From Fasciolopsis buskii (lineage: Eukaryota > Platyhelminthes > Trematoda > Plagiorchiida > Fasciolidae), in assembly GCA_008360955.1 (NCBI GenBank), contig LUCM01010097.1, positions 6,420 through 70,419 of the forward strand: a stretch of 64,000 bases of DNA. Direction: 5' to 3'. Each line of letters opens with the position of its first letter. Positions within the stretch are counted from its first letter, which is position 1. This document shows, one piece after another, positions 48,401 through 61,396 of the stretch. The translations under genes and the position numbers were made by a program. A model generated the notes under the pieces. It saw nothing but the letters and a program-made list of their open reading frames with translations. It had not been told where the DNA came from and did not search any database.

Positions 48401-51400
48401 AACCAACAATCGGCGACCGTATAGGGTACGGGTAAAAAAGTCTGTGTTATCAGTTTTCAATAAGCCAATAAGAGTCGTCAGCCTTGATTTAGTGACCAAG
48501 GGGCGCGACTCAATATGTCGTCCTAGGTTCATTCTTTTCTGCTTGACCTCTGCTGGTGTATGTTCATGAGGGCTCTGGACGGAGATAAACTGGCTTTGTA
48601 TTACTTCCGTGTTTTTCTAATTATTTCACATGGCTTGAACCAACCCGCAAAGTTAGCATTGAGAACAATTCAAATTTGCTGTGTGGTTTGTGATCGCATT
48701 TAACGATTCACTTCGGGACCGGCAACATGCAGTCGCAATATGTCGCGTAACCAGTGAAAGTCAACATCTAACCCATCTGCAGGCATTATTATGGTGACTG
48801 TTGTAAACATCTATTTCGTCAAAAGGTAGTCGTATCCAACCATCGCTATTACTGAAAACGCAGACACCGTCTTCAGTGTGCCCCGTAAGTGAGATGAATG
48901 TGTCGGTTGCCGTGACAAATGCTTTATTGTAAGTAATCATCCTATTCGAACATAATCGTCTGCATCGAACGCAAACATAATCGATTTTTACGTTCCTTGG
49001 TTCCCGAGGTTGAACTTGTTTTGGTCAGGATCACCCTTTTCAGGTGGGTTTGTGAAGTAATTAGTATTACGGTAGAAGTGCATACGTCAAGTCAATTGGT
49101 TGACTTTTCGCTATCACCAAGCTGGTCAGTTTGTGGGATCTAATATGGAGTGACAATTCATTCTTGTCTGTGCTTTCTTTGATGAAGCCTAGAAGGTACG
49201 GAGTTCATCTTCTGCATCACGCCCACCTTTCGAGCAAGCAACTGGAAAATCTGGTTTATGCAACGATGCGACATCTTCACTAGCTACATAATTACCGTCT
49301 GGGTAGGTAGAAGGAGTTAGATAAAATACATTAGGGTGTTTGTTCATTGAAACTAATCGTTTGTTTCGGCTGGTGAGAAATAAGACAGATTATGAACTTG
49401 AGTACATGCAAACAAATGTTTGATTGAATTTCGAGACAATTACGGGAACACTTTCAATCTGGTTATATCAAAATAGTGTGAGTCATCAAGTAATATTTGC
49501 AAAACATCTCGTGATTTTGAGCTACGACGTATGTGAGCATACCAAGAGTATAATTGGAAAAAAATCAAGTAGGACTAGACTTCCAGCGTAACAAACAAGA
49601 AATAGTTAGTCAAACGAATTCGGTAGGATATCAGGGGTTGAGCATGAATGGTAGGGAAAAAAAGTTCCGTGATCCGGAAGAGTTACACAATAGTCAATCT
49701 TCGTAATAAAAGATTTTCAAAATCACTACAAATGACTGATGGACAGGCCATAGAATGTAATCCAGAGGTTATTCTAACAGGTACTGGAGTGAGTGAAGCA
49801 ACTTAGTGGTAGTTAAGAATGACATTGGAATTTTAACACCGTTCAGTACGCGTTGTGTGCTATAAAATCCGTCTAACTTGTCTAGTTGAAGATGAATTAG
49901 TTTACCTTACGTATCAAAAAGGTGAAATAAATTCTCTTGAGAAGTTGCAAACTGCGACAGCGTCGAAGATGGTGGAAGCAGGTGGATGTCAGATTTCGCT
50001 GAAGTAACAATTCATCTTCCTAACGTCCGTCAAGGAGAAGGGTTTATGTTATTGCGCAAATACTAACTGCGTAGTTATATTGTATATTCCTCGATAGTTA
50101 TTACTAATCCCTAAAGACCGAAAATACATCAAAAAGGGTTTGATCGACTTGGCTGACTTTTGACAACGCTGTTTATGGCTTTTTTCCTGCTTAATTTGAT
50201 ATTCCTGGAAAGGGGAAAAGAAATCATTATCCAGGAGCATTATCCATATGCGCTTAGGAACAATGTGGAGTACCCAGGAAATAGCCGGAATTCAAGCGGA
50301 TAAAGACGTGGTGTTCGAGTGCAAAAGCCGAGGATACGAATACTGTAAATTTAAACTTCACAACCCTATGTTGGTCATGGCCCCTTTTGAAAATGATGTA
50401 CATTGCTATTTCAAGAAATAGAAAATGAAAGAAAAAGCGAGACAAAGATTTAGATTGATAAACTCTGCGTAGGTCGGACCAATCAATCGTACTTCTGTTC
50501 CACAGTAAGCCTTCCGGGTCGCGTCATTTCCAGTGTTTTGTTCACTGTTAACTTACGCACGACAGGTAAAGATGCTTTTTAAAAATTTAGTGGAAATGTG
50601 TTCAGTTCTCTTCACGCATCGAGGGCGGTGCAGGGCGGGAAACGTTTGTCAGTTAGTGGTTGAAACAATGGTCGAAGCTGAGTTTTAGTGCCGTTTACGA
50701 AGTCTGCCTGTAAGGTGAGACTGTCCCGGTGCCAAGGGTGCAACTTCGGTTCGATGAGCCACGTGATACTGAAGTTGGGTAATGTTCAGGAAACAGGACT
50801 GACTGACAAGACCGTTGTGAGTCAAATGAACGACACACGGGCCAAGGATCTGATCCACTTCAAGCCGAAAATGCAGGGGGGTTGGAGATAAACCGACAAA
50901 TGACCCTAACTGTGGAACAACAAAGATGAGTTTGGACTTCATGAAGCATTCAAAGGAGGACGGGGATGCCGTTTGAAATGTAGATCAACGAGCCCGACAA
51001 CTTCGGTCAATGATTTTTCATCTAGGGAGATGTACGTAACCATAACATGGTTGGGCAGTTGATTTGACCGGTCAGTCCATTTGGATCGTTCATGCTTGAT
51101 CAAGCGGGGCAAGAATGAACTAAAATCATGACGACCGATGGAAGCCTATTCAGTTAGCGGTTGCGTGAACCTGGCTTTAAAAAATTATGCAACTGTCTTC
51201 ATACAAGAAATCCACTGATTTGTCAAATTCCACTGTCGTGGAACAGTGAAGTTATAAAATCAAACTACAAGACATTCAAAATTCAGAATCTTAATTTTCG
51301 TTGACAGAAACTGTCATGAATCGACCCGAACCGGCCTCCTATTTAAGGCCTACCTTGTGAGACAAGTTTCTGGTTACCAGTTCGTGTCTACCTAATTCAC

Positions 51401-54400
51401 TGTCCCTTGATTCTTTCCGAAATCAATGAACGATTATGAAATGCCAGGTTAGAATTCTTTAACTTGACTAATGGTGTCATCATCATCAGGTTTTTTTTCT
51501 TTGGTAAGTGTATTCGCTCAATACCAGTTACATGCAGTGTACTGGTATGAGTGACAATTTCCTAGCAAACTTTGAACAGCTATGAAACAAATGTTTTGCA
51601 TTCATCGTTTGCTGTTGACTCCCACTGACACAGTCATTAGTAGACTATCCGGGAAAAACTGACGCATTCGTTCGCACAATCATTCATTCATTCATTCATT
51701 CATTCATTCATTCATTCATTCATTCATTCATTCATTCATTCATTCATTCATTTGTTCTTACTGTTATTTCCATTCAGTTTCCCTAACGGTGTGGATCCCA
51801 GGCTGAGCAGTTTGATTTGCAGCATGCTGGCCGTCAATCCAGACGAAAGACCCGATTTCGGTAAGTCTAATTCAAATGTGTGAGTTCAGCTAAAAACAAT
51901 GAGAGTGCGAGGTTGGGACTATGGCTCCGATTCACCGGTCCCAGTGAAAGATAAGAGAACGGAGTTGCAAAGTATGACAACTTTGTATACGTTTGACTAG
52001 GGCATACGTAAAAATAATACGGGTTACTTTACTAGCAAACCGGACGGATATCATGAGTGACTACTTTGCTTAACGTGACAAAATTGTCTTGAAGACAGCC
52101 GGACCTCTGATGTTGATACGTTCTACACGCAGAGATTGGTTAGCGATTTGTGGAGAGCAACGTTTCATTCAGCTGTAAATGCTCCAATCTGGGACATCAA
52201 GGCAAGGGTTTGAGTAAATGGGTTAATCTTATTTGTATCTGCTTACAGATCACGTCGGATTCCGATGGCGAAGGGAGTCGAAACCAGCTTTTGTAGTCTG
52301 GTTTCTCATTACATATTTATATATATGCCATATGCACATACATATATCCTAATCCCATCAAGAGGGTTGTAATAAATGTTTTAAAAAAGACGTGGCACCC
52401 GTTAGGTACTGACGCGCTTGAGTTCAGTCGACAATTTCTGTAGTAAACATTGCGATTACTAGTTTATCCACATTGATCCTACCCACATCTTATACTGGTT
52501 TTTATGCATGGAATGAAATTTCGTTTCTTCAGTCATCTTATTTTATTTTTTTTTAATCCTTTAAATCGTCCACCATCATCTGTCGATAGAGAACTTTAAC
52601 TGTCCGTTCAGATATTTATCAGCTACTACTATTATTAGTACCACTATTACTACTGCTGCTACTGTCATCAAGGACCCTTTTCAGGATACGTTGAGATCCA
52701 CGGAATCTGTTTTCACCAAGCGTGTAAATCGTTGAGACCCGTGGTATTACGGCAACCTATTGTTTTCGCGTTAAATTTTTGCTGGTAGCTAGTTCGTTTG
52801 TTGTTCTTTAACTCTGTAACTCTTCTTAGACAGCCACACTTAAAGCAACAAAGGCTTCAGGTACCCACTGGTTTCTGATCTTAGTTTCTTGTTGAATGTT
52901 TTGTCTCATAAATAACATGACGATTTAGCATAGCTATAACGTGGAAATGATTCATGCAATTCGTCATACTCTTGCTTTAGTTCATCGGATAAGTGACTAG
53001 ATCTTCTGCCACACCCATGTGATGCGCGTTACACCGGTTGATTTCAATCAAGCCAGTCTAAGTGGAATAGAAACAAAAATACTTATGGCTTTTGGATAGG
53101 TGTCTTTCATGGCTTATCTCAAATGTCCGCAGGTAGACGAATCTAATCAATTTTAACGGCAAATCCTGGAGAGGCTAAATCCACAGGGAAAAGATTTTGG
53201 CGGATGTCAAACACCATTTCAATTATCGTCGGAAACACTGCCCACTACTGACCAAATTACCCTCCTCTTGAGCATGTTTCTACTAATGACCTTCTCTGAA
53301 CTCGTTGTTTTACATAGTGCTATGATATCGATGAATTTCCTGCTACTACTTGGCGGCAAAGTTCCCAGAACATCCGTAAATGTTAGCCGTAAGTGGATTT
53401 ATCGCAGTTAGGCCCCAATTAATAGTCCACCTGTTCATCAGAACTGTCCGTATCGGTTCACATGGCATTGTTGTTCATGCGTTTCTAATTACCGAATGCC
53501 CAATCAGGGATTGGCCCGTTTGAGTGAAGATTGGTTCACTTAATCGCATCTGGCCTCTGAAAACCAAATCGACTTAAACATGGATTGAAAACGAAGCAAC
53601 CAAATGCTCCAGAATGCAGTACATGGCGTAATAGTCTTCAGTTCTTCCTGAAATTGCGGAAGACTGAGATGCCCGATGGGATGACTTCTCAACTGTCACT
53701 AACTGGGAATGTTAGATCTTCTTTCAGTCACGGTCCGTTTCTGTGTCTGCCGGCCTTCATATATCCATTTAGTGAATCAATGAAAATAAGGGGGATGTGT
53801 CAGTCCTTACCATTAAAAACATGAATCAGAACAACACGAAAATGCCACTTTTCCTTCAATGCAAACTCCCTCATGATATGGTTTGCTTTAAAACACTAAA
53901 TGGTTCCAGCAACTGTTCAGTTTACTGAGATCAGTTCGGTTTTATTTGTTGGTCAAAGCATACCGTCGTTCTGATTTTGATGTGACTTATCATGTCCTGC
54001 GTAAAACAAACAAGCAGATTAATAGGTGCTTTTTTAGTGTTGGAAAACTCGCAGAAGATTAAATATGATCGCAACATTCTCAATTTCAGCAGATCAGCGT
54101 TTCAGTTTCTAGAGTGATGCCAGGGAATCATATTGCGATTTTAGTTACATGATCTACTAGGCATGATTCCATGGTATCAAGATAGCCACTTGCTCTATTC
54201 GCTGTTCCCTTGATAGTAAATAGAAACGAAAAGATTCCATTTTACACATCTGGGAGGCATGTAAATATGGTTATTACTGAACACAATTTCTGTAATTTAT
54301 TAAGTAAACAAAGTGGTAATTTGATTTTTCGGATTCTTAACCGACTTATACCAGCTAACCATATGAGATTAGACAAAAGGAGTTTGAAGCACATCGCATA

Positions 54401-57400
54401 AGACAGTCATGTGAGCAAACCACATCTTTCAATCTCCAGAACGGTGCGTCACAGCTACTGAGTCATATTACTATTACACTTGTGTCAATCTGCCATGCTC
54501 TAGGCTACAGACAGAAGTGTTCAGCACCAATTGGAGTGCTAAGGCGGCTGAAACAGGCTACCGTGATCACGAATACAATTCGAAGGGGGAATGGCCGCAA
54601 GTAACAATGGTACGATGGTGAGGAATGCCGGTTCTGTCTGTCCGCTGTAAACTGTCTGTCTCTTGTTGCTGTGTGAAACATGAAACGGGATTTTGTAAAT
54701 TTTCGCCACCTTGTGAAATAGGCCTTTGAAATATCAGAAATGCGTGTGGAATGTAGATATCAACTGAGTTCTAGTGGATTAGGCAGGTCGTCAACATACG
54801 TTGTTCTTTTCACTGGACCGATTATTTGGGCTAAAAACCCGCATTTTACAATGGGGATGAATATTAAGCGGCATTGGTCTTGGGTAATTAAAAGAGCGGA
54901 AATTTTTAAACTTATGAATGCCTAAACTGTTCTGAGATATTTCTAGCCCGATTCGCATATAAGCTGTTACATGCGGCTTTTGTGGAGGGAAACCAGATTC
55001 AGTGGACAACCGTACTCTTTCATCATGTAGTCATTCATCTTATTTTCGGGTTCACCAATGGAATCTAGACCACTTGTGAACAAGCTGCACCCACATGATC
55101 TTTATGCATTTGAGAGAGGAGCAAATTTTTTGATCAGTGGTGTAGACTAAGCGGGAAAAGAGGTCGTAGCATCTTTCCGCTGTTGTATTCTTCATCAAAA
55201 ACACGATCAGAATGCTTTAAATCAGCGTAGCAAGCCTTCAGACGTATGGGAAAGCAGATGGGAAATATACAAACCGTCTTTCCTGATGGCTTTAGTCTCG
55301 AAACCATGAGGACCGTCTATAATGATACAAAAAGTTTGTTTCCTAAGTGAATTTGATGATTGAAAAGCTCAATAGAAACGGGACTGGTGACGTCAATTCT
55401 AAATAGCACTTGTCTAACTTTACTCATTCAAGTTTTCACCGTTTGCGTCTTTGTTCTTCACAACAAATCCAAATGTTTATTTCTGATCGTCAGAAATCGG
55501 AATGGAATAACGGGTTAGGATATAGTATATGGATTCTAGAAACTGGATTTACTTCCCACGAAATCATGATTCAACAAAGGGGATCGAGTGAAATCAAAAG
55601 ATGGTATGTGAAAACTAGCGAGCCGCATGTTTTACCATGTAATGGGTCACCCTAATTGACTGGCTAAATTGCACGAGAACGTGTTTATTTATCTACTTTG
55701 TGTTAAACCATGCGCCATGTTGACATAAAACATCTTCGTCGATTCAGTATTATGAAAGTGAATTGCTGTTGCTATGGCATTTGACAGAAAATGATTACCT
55801 GTGTTATACGGCAGAACAAGGAACCGAATATTATTCAAAATGTCAAAGCTACTTATTAATAAATTTTCAAAAATCGGCCTCGGGGTCGGGATCAAATATA
55901 TGTACATATTTGTATCCTACCATTCTTTGGATTTTGTATAGCTATGTTGCTAGCCCCCATTTGAAAGCAACCAACAAGTTCAGTCGCGAGATCATGTCTG
56001 AGTTGGAATCTACCGTAGTTGAAGACTTTTTGCATCTTGTCAATCCTGTGAATGACCAAGACAAGGCCAATTGATTTTTCTTCGGAATAGTGCTTGTGTA
56101 ACAGGAGACTCTCACTCGTTTAATTAGTGTCTGACAGCCTTGTCCACCGAAATGATGTGTGCTAGGAAATTGTCGCTAGGTGAAAGGTCTTCAGCGCAGC
56201 TGCCCCATTGGGGATGCCTAATGTCCAAGTATGTTTTTGTTGTATGCATGTCTCAGTCAAAAAATTGCCAGGTTCCCAGTGAAGGTTTCTGTGGTCTAAT
56301 TGTATTAAACATAAGCGAGAAGGCAAATCTTTTCTTTTTGGGAATTCAGGTTGTTCTCAGCTCAGTTTGTAGGCTTTTGTGTGGCTTTCGGTCTATGTGT
56401 CAGGGCAATGTAGTCCAGTGTCCGGTCACCAGCTTACATCTAACTCTACCTGAAAACTTAATCGTGCTTGACTGTCCAATACACCAGGATGCGACGGATT
56501 ATCACCCAAGTAGTTAAATATTACTATCCTTTAGGTCAAGAAAAATAAGAAAGTTTGGCCCGAGGGTCAGAGGAATTCTTACAAGATTTGAGCCAAGTAG
56601 ACCTTCTGAGTGTCACGATAACAGTAGCGGTTGCACATTATTACATCCAGATAGATTTGTTATGAGATACAAACGCACAAATAGGTTGACAAATAATAAA
56701 GTTCATAATTTGTCGCCGCACACATTCATTGCTGGTTGTCAAAATACCTTGAACTACCTGCACTAAAGTCCGAATAAAGAAAATAATTATAACAGAAGGT
56801 TACTGCGAAAAAGCATGTAAATTAGTATTTAAATCCGCTTATTCTTCTTTTAGCTAAGCGGGAAAGACAAATAAGTTGGTGAATAGTCGTGGTTAACGTG
56901 AGTTCACCAAATGAGTGACCGTTGGTAACAGTTGGAAAAGTGATAGGTTTTCGTCTTGCCGGATTCTGTCCCATGAAAAGTCACCCGTCTACTAATTGCA
57001 CTTACGCAAAAAGTGTTACCCTCATTCGATAGGATTTCTGTCAGTTTTATTCCTTTTGGGACTGATGCACAGATGCTTGTACCGCAATGATTGGGTATCA
57101 GATCTATCTTTAACCCAGTCAGTATTCAACTGCTGTTAACGAAAGATCAAAAATGTATTCACTGATGTGTTGATCACCAGCCGCTTATGAGTTGAACATA
57201 ACTCGTTCCATTCTAACGACTTATAGATCAGGTCTAGTGGTAAAAAGCTGGAATCGCTGCTTCGCTTTCGGCATTCTGACTGTTCAAAGGCCAAACAATA
57301 TTTGACGTCCTATCTCATCAGGGAATCGTAGTTGAGAAAATCTCACATGTAACTGCAAATGTGCGGAACCATAATTACCTCTCTATCTTTGCATATTGCC

Positions 57401-60400
57401 AGAAGTCAGTGCCGAACTGGCGCAACACTATTATATCTTGTGTACAGAAAACACGAATTCTGCATATGAAGAGAACCATTTGTACATGGTTGAAACTCTC
57501 ACGTGTCAACAAACCAGACAAACGCCAACCAAGCATAAATCGTCTGAAACCTTGTGGAATACTTATCCGGCAAAGTGTACCTCGTGTAAAAATCCCTCAT
57601 TCTATGATAAGTGAAACAGAAACCTTATTTTCCATACAGCTGTACCCCATTCACCAGGCGTATTTAATCCGTGACAGACTGTTTGCAACAGTATATGCCA
57701 AAGGGTTTCTCACCTCATAACGATAGGACAGAGCAATCTTGTAGAAATAGCTGAACGAGTACACTGTGGACATCAGCCACCACAGACCAACGTCTTCCTC
57801 GAGGAAGACACCAAGTGAAATAGGTTTGTGAAGTTCACACATCATGATCAACACTTCGGTATTCCTTGGACAAGGAGGTCAGCCGCTAACCCTAAGAATT
57901 CGTGTCTATGATTTCGCAAAACAGTTGAAAAAAACGAGATGGAATCGTTTGACATTAAAAAAATTCGATTGCCAGAGGAACAGCTAACAACTCATTCCAC
58001 GAATGGGAAGTTGGTTTGAACTTCATTCTTCAGCGGATTTACATTAGCAAAATTCTATATGGGATGAGTATTGACATTTGTTCCAGGAATCACAACATGA
58101 AAAAATGAAATGCAATTGGAGACACTAAGCACAAATTGGGCCTAGTGGAACCTGTGCTGTACAAGCTACTTTTAATATAGTCAAGCAATCGTGTTTAAAT
58201 TAATTTGCAATCAATACAGAGATACTGAGGAATAATACCCCGACCATACCGCTAGGGAAACGGGCCGGAATCAGGCTAGCATACCGCGTTTGCCTTGAGA
58301 GTCGGGGCTAAGTTTGGCAAGACACAAAACTAAATCGGTACGGTTCTTTGAATGAATTGCTGGGTGGTTTCGGATTGCACTGACAGTTTCGTTTGTACCT
58401 ATCAAGAGTCCGTCAGAATCTAGATTTCCTAGAGTAGGATATTGTCGGTCGCCTGAATACAAATCTATTCATTAAAAGTCTGTCCTTTTAACAGGACGGG
58501 AGTGGTGCGATTTTAGGCTTCCTAAAAGCTACTTTTTTAAGAAAGTTGCTTTTCTGGTAGTTACGGAACAAGTATTTCTTGTCGGTTGCTTCCCGTGGTC
58601 GGCAGCTCGCATGTTTAAGGAAAGGAAAGTCTGAGGATTGGAAATACATTAATATATATCCTACCACATCTGTACTGTCAACATCCATAAAGCTTCCGAG
58701 AAAAAAATCCACTGTAAGTATTGTCAAAAATAAATTTTGCTTTATCGATCGATGTATGGTTACATGTTTACAAATCATCAAGGCAATCATGTGATAGGAG
58801 GCAGAAATTGTTGTGCTGTATGCAAAACGAAAACCGAATCACGTTATTTTTTCATGGTCCTAAGATGAGAGAAACTACGAGGTCCGATTGTTGGTAGACA
58901 AGATCCCGATTGAAGAAATTTTGTGCTATGGGATTTTTCACCAGATCTCCGTTTTCATTAGGGTCATGATATTTGCATCCGATTTGTTCCTGTCAATCAA
59001 ATACAGTGACGTGTTCTTTAGACGAATTAATAATCCAATTTAGCTAGGATGAAGTTTCATTCTTTTGTTAAGTTAAATTCAAACACAATGCAAGCGTGTA
59101 AGTTTGATTTAGCTCTTTGGGAAAGGTATTCCCTATCTTGCCACGGAAAACGACGAAACAGATTTGAGATGTCTCCAATATTTGCAGTATGATTTACGAG
59201 GTGCACTAAAGTGGCGAAGTGCACGTGATACATAGAGATATATGGAGACGTGTACTTATAAAGCAGCTTTGTAGTTGGAGGTAATGCTGGGATGAACTGT
59301 CAACTATCAAGGGTACTCTTTCTCGATGAAGTGCCCAACCTATTAGAAAGTGTTTTGGGGAAGGCTAGCCGTGGCAGTATAATCTGCTAATTATTACTTT
59401 CACCTCCAGCACCAAATGGACATTCTTCCTCGGCTCGAAAATTCCTACATGCTGATCGTTTCTGAACTAAGCCGATGACAGGTCTTGACCAGGAGCGCTG
59501 TTACCCGCTATACCTCCTTCATGTATAGTATGCCTTAGTTACGCGTATGTATTGACATGCCTAGGACAAACTGCAAGTAGGTTTGTTCGCCAAGCCTTGT
59601 CGTTTCTCAGTACGGTTTAAATATTCGCGCATCCCTAAGTAAATCTAAAAAATAGCGATTCTGAAATAAAGCGCAGCAACGCGGACGAAAGGTTGTGAAT
59701 TTCAGCCAGTATTAACGGGGTATAGTTGCTGACTGTTATCAGCCGCGTACAATTCTGCTGTCCATATTTTGATTAGGTAATTCCTCAGAAGATATGATAA
59801 TGGGTTATACGAAAATCACTTCATATTTCAGGCACACTAATTGAACATCCATTTCTTACGGACAACGCAAGCCCAAAGTATGGTGAGTAAACTCTTATGG
59901 ATGTGTTTGACGATTTGTGTCAAGACAGAGGCTGAAGTCCACTATGTGAAACTTGGTAATTTAAAGACTAAAACACTCATAGAGTTCCCTAGGTAAGATG
60001 AAATATAGTAATAATATAACGTCGTGAAAATGTATCCTTTTCACCAAATATGCTTTCTTTGAATATCTCGATGCAGTCGAAAAATTGCTTTGTTTAGTAA
60101 AAATTTGTAGATATTCTATTCAGCAGAAATTGGCAACTGGTAGTCAAAATGAAGGGCTATTCCGTGGTAGTATAGCTTTTACGTTGCATGCTTGAAGTGT
60201 GATCGAGGCCGGAAAAGACGAACTTATGACATCTAAAATGAGGTATACTCAAGCGAAATATCAGAAACCACATTTTTGAAAAATGCCCAAGGATAGAATT
60301 CCGATAGGCCTCAATATGTGAAACATAGTAGCTAGACGGGAGACATCAAAGTGCTTTTCACACCCAACTTGAAGAACGGTGCTGCGACTCAGGCTTTTGG

Positions 60401-61396
60401 TTCATGAGACTGGAAAAATCCAACCTTACTGATCAAACCGTATTTCCGGCAGTCAGTCACATCCTTAAGACGTGCAATATTGTGCCCTACTTCATTTTTA
60501 CAAAAATCAACAAGCAAATGCTTTTGCGCTGTTTCCGATCAAGCTGGGCGTTTTGTGAGGATCCCCATCCATCCGAATCGGTCTTTTAGCCCGGTGGAAT
60601 GAAAATGAATGCATCTTAGCGAGGCGTCCAAAACAGTTTCATTTTGCAGAACTTTAAGGAGTTCTGTATCAGCGCTAGACAAAAAACTGGTATTTGCTAG
60701 ATTCAATCCCTGTTTAGCCTTGAGATTTACATCCTTAAGCCACCATTCAATTGTGCATACTAAACCAAACTCCGTAACAGCAGTGGCATCGATTAAGTGT
60801 ATACGAAATACTCACATCTGAGCACCGATCATCCGGAATATTTTGTTGCGTGTGAAAATGTTAGTCGTAGTCTTTTTGTCCAGTAGAAACTGTGTGCTAC
60901 TGGACCTGTACTCTCCAAACCAGCTTGAAACTAGTTTTTGACGATGGTACACTTGCTAGATTTGATTCAGCCCTTTTTAATTAGGTAAATAATAAGATTA
61001 CGAAAATAAATTTTGCGCAGTTACAGTTAAGTGTTCTTGGGCAATCACACAAAACGTAGTTTAAACTTTCAACATAGTAAGTGTTTTACAAGTTCTTTCC
61101 CACGAAACGGTGTGTAAATCTTTCCTGTTTTGTTCACATTAGTAAAATCCGAGTCCTCGGGTGTTCCTACACATCAGATTGGCTTCAACCACAAGCCCAT
61201 GTACAATCAGAACGAAAGAACTCCAAAGCCTGTTCGGCATGCCAAAGAAGATACAGTCGATGTTCGGATTTATCGCGAATCGAATCGAATAAAAGCGTCG
61301 GATATCGGTTTCAAAGATCTGATTCACGCGCAAAAGCCGAAACGGGTACGGTCATCTAGTTGGGGACGTAATCGCACCAAACCAAATGAGCATCGG
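39423..61396 (+). CDS. ULK: ATG1/ULK1/2-type Ser/Thr kinase (autophagy initiation), exons 1-9, 3' end incomplete
   Basis: Nine exons join in frame to 371 codons: 39423-39512, 39555-39647, 39687-39804, 39858-40046, 42990-43063, 44812-44972, 51778-51860, 59832-59882, 61143-61396. The first ATG opens directly onto the kinase ('MIKLGDFQYDPRD'). Kinase landmarks: Gly loop GRGQFGSVY (16-24), VAIK Lys39, 'HPNIVRLYAYY', hinge 'MEMCNGGDLSTYL', HRDLKPANILL (131-141), DFGLAR (165-170; ULKs usually DFGFAR), 'CGSPVYMAPEV', 'KADMWSLGTIIYECLTGKVP', 'NPDERPDF' and 'EHPFL' at the end of the domain. The hinge, CGSPVYM and LTGKVPF blocks place it with ULK1/2, not ULK3. Exon 9 begins the basic Ser/Pro-rich linker. 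The C-terminal ATG13-binding part is not yet reached. In animals the protein phosphorylates autophagy factors with ATG13 and FIP200. All catalytic residues are present and no break is seen. Introns are 42, 39, 53, 2943, 1748, 6805, 7971 and 1260 nt. Confidence 0.95.
40047..42989 (+). other. ATG1/ULK intron 4 with TA repeats
   Basis: Donor GTAATT and acceptor AAATCAG. Holds (TA)n tracts at about 40695-40720 and 40801-40828. A chain of hydrophobic minus-strand ORFs (42154-41936, 41914-41708, 41759-41517) has membrane-segment character ('LIWTTFLLLLIKYNRLVMC', 'VAIVPIVLISVVV') but is broken by stops and not assignable. No plus-strand exon was seen. Confidence 0.6.
43064..44811 (+). other. ATG1/ULK intron 5
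   Basis: Starts with GTAGGTC after codon 188 and ends in 'taaactttcag'. ORFs 43571-43828 and 43896-44129 are motif-free. No mobile element was recognised. Confidence 0.6.
46842..47000 (-). repeat. tRNA-headed SINE-like element, copy 2
   Basis: The minus strand matches copy 1 (32885-33066) through the head and body: 'TCCTCCCACCGC', 'CCCTCTGTTGGCAGC', 'CTTCCTGAAAAACGTTGTACA', then an A-rich stretch with ATAAAAGTTAAAATA. Box B is degraded (GGTTGGGTTCC in place of GGTTCGAATCC) and the first acceptor strand is damaged, so this copy is older or more diverged. Its head adjoins the end of the Penelope-like RT fossil in the same orientation. Confidence 0.62.
47030..47960 (-). mobile_element. Penelope-like element, reverse transcriptase fossil
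   Basis: Minus-strand blocks appear in Penelope order over three frames: 'RAGVSLRPVLCTQSSVDHKL' (47850-47790), 'AYWLVDILSSVRKHMTSHCL' (about 47790-47730), motif A 'MLSVGVDSFYTIVTLRE' (about 47677-47625), 'GQLYKNIDGIAMGSFPG' (about 47510-47460), motif C 'YKRYVHGISIFTDQ' (about 47412-47370) and the C-terminal 'NGLAFLDIVMT' with 'YRKATWIGQYIRFSSFVP' (47310-47200). Motif A keeps one Asp; motif C has His-Gly where the catalytic Asp pair is expected, so it is dead. Frameshifts lie near 47600 and 47320. The GIY-YIG endonuclease that most Penelope-like elements carry downstream was not seen. Sequence up to about 48.9 kb may be its decayed 5' part. Confidence 0.87.
51681..51752. repeat. (CATT)18 microsatellite beside the exon 7 acceptor of ATG1/ULK
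   Basis: 72 bases of uninterrupted CATT units (18 copies) end 25 bases before the acceptor that precedes exon 7 at 51778. The repeat therefore occupies the region where the branch point of this intron should lie. Confidence 0.97.
51861..59831 (+). other. ATG1/ULK intron 7, 8 kb, no gene recognised
   Basis: Donor GTAAGTC, acceptor CATATTTCAG. Several plus-strand ORFs (55763-56074, 103 codons; 56140-56517, 125 codons; 57361-57720, 119 codons) have no motif and poor start context. A short TA run lies near 52316-52350. A nested gene cannot be excluded, but nothing supports one. Confidence 0.55.
59883..61142 (+). other. ATG1/ULK intron 8
   Basis: 1.26 kb, donor GTGAGT, acceptor 'ttcacattag'. No feature was recognised inside. 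Confidence 0.6.

Larger units (their letters stand above)
44973..51777 (+). other. ATG1/ULK intron 6, carrying transposon fossils
   Basis: 6.8 kb intron with GTAAGT donor and CATTCAG acceptor. It contains a SINE-like copy (46842-47000), a Penelope-like RT fossil (47030-47960) and the CATT microsatellite (51681-51752). 45.0-46.8 and 49.0-51.6 kb show no recognised feature; the opposed ORFs at 50685-50942 are motif-free. Confidence 0.6.

Noticed and set aside
50685..50942. Opposed ORFs of 85 and 67 codons in ATG1/ULK intron 6
   Set aside because: They overlap each other almost fully on opposite strands and neither has a recognisable domain.
51681..51752. CRISPR-like or telomere-like array
   Set aside because: It is a plain tetranucleotide microsatellite without spacers, and the unit is not a telomere repeat.
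55763..56517. Two plus-strand ORFs (103 and 125 codons) as a nested gene in intron 7
   Set aside because: Different frames with stops between, no start context, no motif, no poly(A) signal in place. Kept only as an intron note.
57361..57720. 119-codon plus-strand ORF
   Set aside because: Basic, motif-free sequence, with a second open frame over the same bases. Most likely chance.
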